64,000 nucleotides of DNA from Buxus sempervirens (lineage: Eukaryota > Streptophyta > Magnoliopsida > Buxales > Buxaceae). The translations under genes were made by a program, and so were the position numbers. The notes beneath the pieces are model-generated. The model was given only the letters and a program-made list of their open reading frames with translations, did not search any database and was not told the DNA's origin. The stretch spans positions 38,236,901-38,300,900 of the forward strand of contig OX387183.1 of NCBI GenBank assembly GCA_947561395.2, in the 5' to 3' direction. Below are positions 57,785-64,000 of the stretch, piece by piece; within the stretch, counting starts at the first letter, position 1, and the number at the start of each line of letters is the position of its first letter.

Positions 57785-58100
57785 AACCCGAATGTGTGTA
57801 GCTTGGCGCAACGAGGTCGATACTTCGGAAAGCGAAAGTGAAAACATTCACCTTAGAACTTTAGGCTAATGATGTGATGATAACGTGGATCTGTGATTCG
57901 ATCCTGGTCATCACTAGGCTTGAGTTCTAAGTTGCTATTAAGCCAAAACCCAAAAACCCCTACGCTTGAAGGTGGAGTTACACGTTTTTGGCTAAAATAC
58001 ACAATCACGTGGGGATATGGGTTTGTAATTGTGCGAAGGCCGTTTGCATGGTTCGCAAGCCAAGGCATAATTTGGATGCCATATTGAAGGTAAACAAGGT
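57785..58100 (+). ncRNA. Conserved leader block of element D
   Basis: Counterpart of 41380-41720. The hairpin at 57874-57914 has outer arms GTGATGA/TCATCAC and inner stem GGATC/GATCC around TGTGATTC. In A the inner stem reads GGGATC/GATTCC, so pairing is kept with a G-T wobble. It lies inside the predicted leader intron. Confidence 0.5.
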
Positions 58101-58467
58101 AACCTTAATTTTTGCATTATTTTCATGTCATAGGGGGTGTCATGGTTTCCATTGGTTTGGGATAAAATTGGTCCCAAATAGGCATGTTTCCTAAAATTGG
58201 TGTAGCCCATAGGAAGAGTTTTTAACTCTGTTCAGGATCAATCCTACCCACTGTTCATACAAGAGGCAACCAAAGGGTACCATACTCCTGAATATGGTGT
58301 CAATTTGGAGGGAACATGTGTCCTCCTAAACATGTTTTTGCAAATAGGTCAAAGTCCACTTTGGGACAGTTTAGAAGCTTTGCAATGGGTGAACCGTATG
58401 TTTGGATGAGCAATCAAAGTGATCAAATCATGTAAAAATTGAAAAAAAACAGAAAAGAGTTCCGTAA

Positions 58468-58603
58468 ACCGCAGTTATAACACGGGCTGGGCTCGCCCGT
58501 ATTGGTTATACGGGCTGGGCTCACCCGTGTTGACTATGCGGTCACAGCTTGCTCGTAATTTAAATGCGGGCAAGGCCAGACCGTACTGAATATGCGGTTT
58601 TTG
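58468..58603 (+). promoter_or_regulatory. Leader palindrome cluster of element D
   Basis: Five units start at 58468, 58496, 58524, 58552 and 58580, all exactly 28 bp apart, with CCCGTA/TACGGG or ACCGCA/TGCGGT-type arms like those in its own LTR. Position relative to array and gag matches element A. Confidence 0.8.
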
Positions 58604-58740
58604 CGGAATATTTAATTTTAATCAGTTTTTCCCACTAAATCCTGTTCCTTTAACCTTTAAATAATGATAAAGGGAAATGAGTTTGAATAAAATGTTTCAA
58701 AAAAAAAACAAAAAACAAAAAATATATGTAAAAGAAAATC

Positions 58741-59245
58741 TTTTGGGCCTCTGACAGCCTTTGAATTTCAGATCTTTTTCTTTTGGGCCTCTGAAAGCCT
58801 TTGAATTTCAGACTTTATCTTTTGGGCCTCTGAAAGCCTTTGAATTTTAGATCTTTTTCTTTTAGGCCTCTGAAAGCCTTTGAATTTCAGATCTTTTTCC
58901 TTGGGCCTCTGAAACCCTTTGAATTTTAGATCTTTTTCTTTTAGGCCTCTGAAAGCCTTTGAATTTCAGATCTTTTTCCTTTGGGCCTCTGAAAGCCTTT
59001 GAATTTCAGATCTTTTTCCCTCGGGCCTCTGAAAGCCTTTGAATTTCAGATCTTTTTCCCTCAGGTCTCTGAAAGCCTTTGAATTTCAAACCTTTCTCAA
59101 AATCCTCTGAGCCTCTGAAAGCCTTTGAATTTCAGACTTTTTCCAAAAATGTCCCTGGGCCTTTGAAAGCCTTTGAATTTCAGACTTTTCCCAAAAATAT
59201 CCCTGGGCCTCTGAAAGCCTTTGAATTTCAGATCCTTTTCTCTTT
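58741..59245 (+). repeat. ~40-bp tandem array in the element D leader
   Basis: About a dozen copies of GGGCCTCTGAAAGCCTTTG followed by AATTTCAGATC and a T-rich linker; later units are longer (~59 bp). It occupies the same place as the unrelated 76-bp array of element A. The open frames across it follow the repeat. Confidence 0.88.
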
Positions 59246-59463
59246 TTGTGGGACCTATTGGAAGCCTTAGAAAATTCCAACAATTCTAAAAAAAAGAAGC
59301 AAATAAAAAAACAAATCCAAACTCGTGTTCACCCAGCTTGCACATAGGCATTCATAGGCATGTGAATAAGATTAAATGGGCACTGATATTTTTCTCTTTA
59401 TTTTTTCTAGGTACCAATACACTTGCAATCATAGCTCCTGTAACCAGATCAAGAGCTCACGCC

Positions 59464-62140
59464 ATGGATCCCATTGAGACTGAAGCTGATGCTCCTCACC
59501 CAGATATTGTCCTACTACATGAGCAAGTGGCAGGACTACCCCGAATGCTAGAAAACATACTGTCGGTGCAGGCCCAACAAGTGCAAGCCCAGAACCAAGC
59601 ATCCACTTCCAACCCAGCACCTCCACCCCAAATCAATATTCCACCTCCGGTTCAATCTATTCCTGAACCCATTTATGAACCCACCCTTGAACCTATACTG
59701 ACCAGGGATGAGACAATGGAATCGGAAAAAGCAAAGGAAAAGGAAAAATGAGGGAAGAAATGGAGAAGAAATTCATGCACAGACTAGAGATGATCCAAGA
59801 TGAACTCAGAGAGGTAAAAGGGGTGAACAACTTTGGGGGCACCAACTTTGAGGACTTGTGCCTATACCCTAATGTTAACCTGCCGGCCAAGTTCAAGTGC
59901 CCAGACCTAGACAAATATGATGGCACTGGCTGCCCCATAAGCCATCTGAAGTTGTACTGTGGTGCCCTATGCCAGTTCGGTCAGGATGAGGGTGTCTTGA
60001 TTCAGCTCTTTCAAAGGAGCTTCACTGGAACAGCTTTGAAGTGGTTTGCCACCTTAGACCACGGAAAGATCAGAAGATGGAAGGACCTAGCAGATGCCTT
60101 CTTAGCTTAGTACCGGTTCAATTCAGAGATCGTGCCAGACAGGTACGATGTAATGAGAATGAGTAAGGGAAGGGATGAATCCGTGAGACAGTATGCCAAG
60201 AGATGGAGGGAGACTCCCTCTCAGGTCAGGCCACCCATGCTAGAGCAGGAGATGATTTCCACTTTCATCAGTACATTGGGTCAACCATTCTACAACCATC
60301 TGGTGGGTCAGACCACAACTAACTTTGCCGCCCTGGTACAAGTGGCTGACCGAATCAAGGATGGGATCAGGTCAGGTAAAATAATTGACCACTTTGCTAT
60401 GGTCAATCAGCAGCACCCCAATTTGAAGAAAGGAGGTGGGCTGAAAAAGAATGGGAACAAGAAAGAAGGGGAGGTGAACGTGGTACAGCCACCGTCGGGC
60501 CCTAACTAGCCCACACAAATCAACATACCTGCTCATTTTCCTACTCCATCTGCTCCATCTACCCAGGCCCCCATGAGGGTCAATGTTCCAGCAGCACCCT
60601 CAGACCAAAAGAGGGTTTTTATTAAAGAGGAAAAGGATGCCTATTTCGCAGTAAGGAGAAATAGGGTTTTCACCCCTATTCCAATGACTCCTTCTCAGTT
60701 GCTTCCCACTTTATTGCAAGCAGGGTATATCACTTTAAGAGAATCCAATCCGAATGCATCCAAGGGGAGAAATTATGACCCCTCCACCACTTGTGATTTC
60801 CACTTGGGTACACCTGGGCACCCTACTGACAAGTGTTGGCCGTTGAAACACGCTATTCAGGATTTGCTTGACCAAAATACCCTGTCTTTCAATACAGGGG
60901 CTCCTAATCCTCCCAGAACAGATATTGGACAAAACCCTTTACCTCAGCATCATGGGGCAAGCCCATCTAATGTCATAGGGGTCATTTCTTCTGATGAAAT
61001 AACCTTTGACCCATCCCAGTTAATTGCTCCAGTAGGGACAACGGTCAAAGTTTATTTTGACAGAAGAAATAGCAATAAAGAAATAAATGTAATTTCAAAA
61101 GGGAACGATCGTGCTGCTTAGAGCATTAGCTCTTCTCTGGACCGGGTCTCATCTCTCATGGCCCAAATGAATATAGCCAAGCCGCCTTTGGTTATCAATT
61201 GTAGTCCATCCACCTTTACTTCACCCATTTAGTCAAAACCACCATTGGTCATAAACTGTGACCACCTTAATGCATTAGTCACTTCTGCAACCCCTCAACC
61301 AAAACAATTTCCACCATTGGTTGTTAATGTTCCCCTTACTCAGACTTCCATATCCAAGTCCAAACTTCCCCCATTAGTGATACATGTCCCTAAGCCTTCC
61401 TACTCTGCATCGGCTGTACCATGGAACTACAGTGAATGCTACACCACCACATTCCCTGCAGCTGAGGCAGAAAGCAAGAAGGAAGTGAATCTCATGATGA
61501 GGTTAGGAAAATGTATGGGGGAGGAAGAAAAACAGAAAGAAATCAAAAAAGAAAAGAAGGAAGAAGAGAAAAATAAAGGAAAGGCCAAGGTAGGGGAAGA
61601 TGCCCCTTAGGTAATTGATAGTGAGGCTGCTGACCTCATTAAGTTGATTAAAAAGAGTGAGTTCAAAATTGTCGAGCAGTTGAACAAAGTCCCTGCCCAG
61701 ATCTCAATATTGGGCTTATTGTTAAATTCTGAAAAACATAGGGACTCCTTGTTAAGGGTACTTCAGGGGGCCCATGTGCCTAAAAATATTAAACTAGACC
61801 AACTAGGCAAGATGGTTGGGCAAATTTTATCCCACAATGTTATAACTTTTTCTGAGACTGAAATCAGCCCAGCAAGGTACCATCATGTGGATCCTTTGCA
61901 CATAGCTGTGCTCAGTAAGGGTTGCATGATAGCCTGGGTTTTAATTGATAATGGGTCGGCTCTGAATGTCTACCCGTTAATAACCTTTGTTAAGCTCGGT
62001 CTGGAGCAAAATAAAATTAAACAAAATGGAAGAATCATAAGAGCCTTTAATAGCTCTAAAACACGTTTCCTAGGGGAGGTTGAACTGCCGGTCACAATTG
62101 GACCTTAAATTCCTATTTTAACCTTTATATCTCTCTTTAA
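59464..62140 (+). pseudogene. gag-pro: Element D gag-pro, decayed and truncated
   Basis: Gag starts at ATG 59464 (MDPIETEADAP). A frameshift occurs at about 59750 and stops at about 60108, 60507, 61119, 61230 and 61608, several of them TAG where element A or context has a glutamine codon. Recognisable parts are the capsid-like region (FDGTGCP-like YDGTGCPISHLKLYCGALC, VRQYAKRWRETPSQVRPPM), the zinc motif CDFHLGTPGHPTDKC, PLVIN-type repeats and the protease start IDNGSALNV. Similarity ends at about 62135. It cannot give a full protein. Confidence 0.9.
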
Positions 62141-62228
62141 TTTTGCTACCATTATCTTTCTTAGTATTTCCTCCCTAATTTATTTTTTAATTATTTATTT
62201 TATTGTTAGGAAAATCCAGGGTTTTACA

Positions 62229-62395
62229 ATAACTAAAGTACACCCCCCAAGCATACCTAAAGTATACCCTTTTAAATAATTAAGGTAAACCCCCTTGAAA
62301 CACCAAGGTTCCCCTCAAATAACACTAAGGTACCCCCCACGTAACACTAAGGTACCCCCTCGATAACCCTTAGGTACCCCCAAGGGTTTAGTGAA
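62229..62395. repeat. 'AAGGTAC' tandem array, right part
   Basis: Units such as CACTAAGGTACCCCC continue the array seen at 1545-1898. It starts with the ATAAC duplication of outer sequence O. Confidence 0.8.
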
Positions 62396-63686
62396 ATAAG
62401 AGACTTGTTGAGGGGCATCCTTGATAAACAAAAGAAAGGCATCTAAAAGTATGCCCTAGCTTAATGTTATAGGTGTTTTTGGAACCCCTTCTTGTGTTCT
62501 ACGTATAGAGCAAATGAGAGAATGTGTTTGGGGTTCTTGAAAGCTTGAAGAAGAAGAAGAAATATTGAAGAGAAGTTGAGCTTCTCCATTAAACAAGTAG
62601 CAAACCTTTTAAACCAAAATGTATTACCAAAATTTGTATTCTCTCTAGGGTTTGATTGATTTGAAGAAATGGTCTTGTATGTCGGTTTTAGCTCTTAAAT
62701 TTCGTAGGGCTTTGGTTTTGTAACAATCTTGTTTGGTTTTCTATTGAATTGTTATGGATTTCCAACCTACATGATTATATTTCAGATTTGAGTTTGAGTT
62801 TGGTATGTTAAGAGAGGTTTCATGTGTTGGATTTGTTTTTATATGTATTTTGGATGGATCTCTGTTTTGGAAGGTGTTTTTGAGCATGTTGGGATGTTCT
62901 ATAATCATCCCATTTAGTGTTGGAAAGGTTTAAAATGGTTTGTATGAGTTTGGTGTTGAAAAATAGCCAAAAAAATTTCAAAATTCGAGCTAGTGATTAA
63001 TCCTAAGAATTGACGATTAATCCTGAGCCAAAACCCCCCAAAAACAGTCCCTATTAGGAACAAGATTAGGTCACGAGAGTAATCACGAAGCAGGATTAGG
63101 TCGGCGACTAATCACGGACCTAATCGTGAAGCTAATCCCCCCTGGTTTTAACAATTTTTCACCCTTTTATTTCCCAACAGCTTCCAAAAAATGTCATGTG
63201 TATTTTATGTTTTTATTTACTTAAGTTTTTACATGTAAGTAAGGTTTTACCCCCCATTTGGAACCATTAAAAATACTCACAGGACCTAATTCCTTACCAA
63301 TAAAAAGTCAACTTAACAGTTCATGCCTAAAATTCCAGTTTTGTCCGATTTTCATCAAAACCCACTTTTTGAGTTTGATACCCAAATAAAGGATTCAAAA
63401 ACCCATAAAATTACAGAAAATTTGTAAACCCTTCACTAGACTACGATCAAAATTTGAGCTCGAAAATCCTAGTTGATTTGTCCAGAAAAATCATATACCT
63501 AAAAAGTCAACGTTTTTAACCAAACTTAGAATATTTTTCAAGGTCGAAAACTTTTTGTCTCGGAATCCATTGATTTTTGGTATGGTGACTTTATTGTGAA
63601 TCCTAAGACTATCCCACTCATCAAATATGCATTTTGTAGATTTTATAGTATTCGTTTTGCTTGATTTGGATTTTATGAAAGTGAGG
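62396..63686. other. AT-rich right flank, no gene recognised
   Basis: No coding region or transposon end could be supported. T-rich, with short frames only. Confidence 0.5.
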
Positions 63687-64000
63687 TTGAGATCTCTTAT
63701 GTGATTTGACGAGGTGCTTAGCCTTGGTTTTATTGGCAGTGAATGGGTAATCTCACTTAGTCTTGGTTGAATGGCAGTGGATGGGGAATTCCACTTGGCC
63801 CTGGTTTGTGTTTTGTGGACTTCATGGTGTATATGTTTTACTTTGATTTGGCTTTGGATGAAGTGATTATTGATTACTCTTACACTTGTGAGTATTAATT
63901 TTGATTTGGTAAAGGTATAGTGAGCTCTCTTATGTGATTTGACAAGGCACCTGGCCTTGGATTTGATTGGCAGTGAATGAGTAATATCACTTGGTAGTGA
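63687..64000. repeat. ~233-bp repeat running out of the window
   Basis: CTCTTATGTGATTTGAC followed by GGCAGTGAATG occurs at about 63692 and again at about 63925, with similar surroundings. Only one full and one partial unit are visible, so the extent of the array is unknown. Confidence 0.55.

Larger units (their letters stand above)
55393..62140 (+). mobile_element. Element D: 3'-truncated Ogre/Tat-like retrotransposon
   Basis: It has a 5' LTR (55393-57203), primer site, conserved leader block, palindrome cluster, tandem array and a decayed gag-pro in the same order as element A, but on the plus strand. It breaks off inside the protease region at about 62130-62145, where outer sequence O resumes. 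RT, integrase and the 3' LTR are missing. The 5' flank GTAAC (55388-55392) has no partner because the 3' end is gone. Confidence 0.85.
1899..62228. mobile_element. Outer LTR-like sequence O, split by all later insertions
   Basis: It begins TGTAACGCCCTGG at 1899 and ends CCAGGGTTTTACA at 62228. The 5-bp target duplication ATAAC lies at 1894-1898 and 62229-62233. Its own sequence is only about 1899-2765, 6069-6714, 55075-55392 and about 62141-62228, roughly 1.9-2.0 kb. The rest is S1, B and D with what they contain. TG...CA ends, a 5-bp duplication, no coding capacity and similarity to S1 and S2 (shared start, 'ATCAGAGTGC'-like block, palindrome-rich block) make a solo LTR the best reading. Strand and superfamily are unresolved. 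Confidence 0.75.

Overview
This window is plant repeat DNA. Almost all of it, about 1899-62228, is one nested stack of LTR retrotransposons inserted into an older short tandem repeat. No host gene is recognisable. The plant assignment rests on Tat/Ogre-type Ty3/gypsy coding regions (second, archaeal-type RNase H; tRNA-Arg-type primer site; very long leader), a plant mobile domain protein and a DUF7745-like protein. I cannot name the species.

Layout, outside to inside. (1) Flanks 1-1898 and 62229-64000 are AT-rich; the same 'AAGGTAC' tandem array borders both sides of the stack. (2) Outer sequence O (TGTAACGCC...TTTTACA, target duplication ATAAC) starts at 1899 and ends at 62228. Only about 2 kb of it is its own; the rest is later insertions: S1 (2766-6063, same family as O, duplication ACCTC, itself carrying a terminal-inverted-repeat element), B (6715-55069, duplication CCTAG) and D (55393 to about 62140, 3' truncated). 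(3) Element B lies on the minus strand. It has 5' LTR 52646-55069, a tRNA-Arg primer site, a broken gag, a second zinc-motif ORF, hairpin-forming tandem arrays and 3' LTR 6715-11407. It was later hit by a solo LTR of the A family (6841-9145), by S2 (13864-16298, duplication CGAAT), by a B-like solo LTR (47420-49884) and by element A. (4) Element A (22004-45043, minus strand, duplication ATGAC) is a complete ~23 kb Ogre/Tat-type element. Its two 2280-bp LTRs differ at only six sites by eye, so it inserted very recently.

Element A on its own strand reads: 5' LTR, primer site, ~5.3 kb leader (palindrome cluster, 76-bp tandem array), gag, gag-pro, pol (RT, RNase H, archaeal-type RNase H, integrase), then a 3' region with two intron-containing genes on the opposite strand, the polypurine tract and the 3' LTR. 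The opposite-strand genes encode a plant mobile domain protein with RG-rich ends (26118-28798) and a DUF7745-like coiled-coil protein (29279-30969).

The most unusual signal is a set of evenly phased palindromes. In A they have the form GTATCCGG-N9-CCGGATAC, repeat every 39 bp in groups of about four, and sit upstream of the LTR TATA box, upstream of each antisense gene and in the leader. B, a B-like solo LTR and D have equivalent clusters with other arm sequences and an exact 28-bp phase. Arms agree between the clusters of one element but differ between families, and changes in one arm are matched in the other. This looks like an element-specific recognition system. Its partner is unknown; the plant mobile domain protein carried by A is one candidate.
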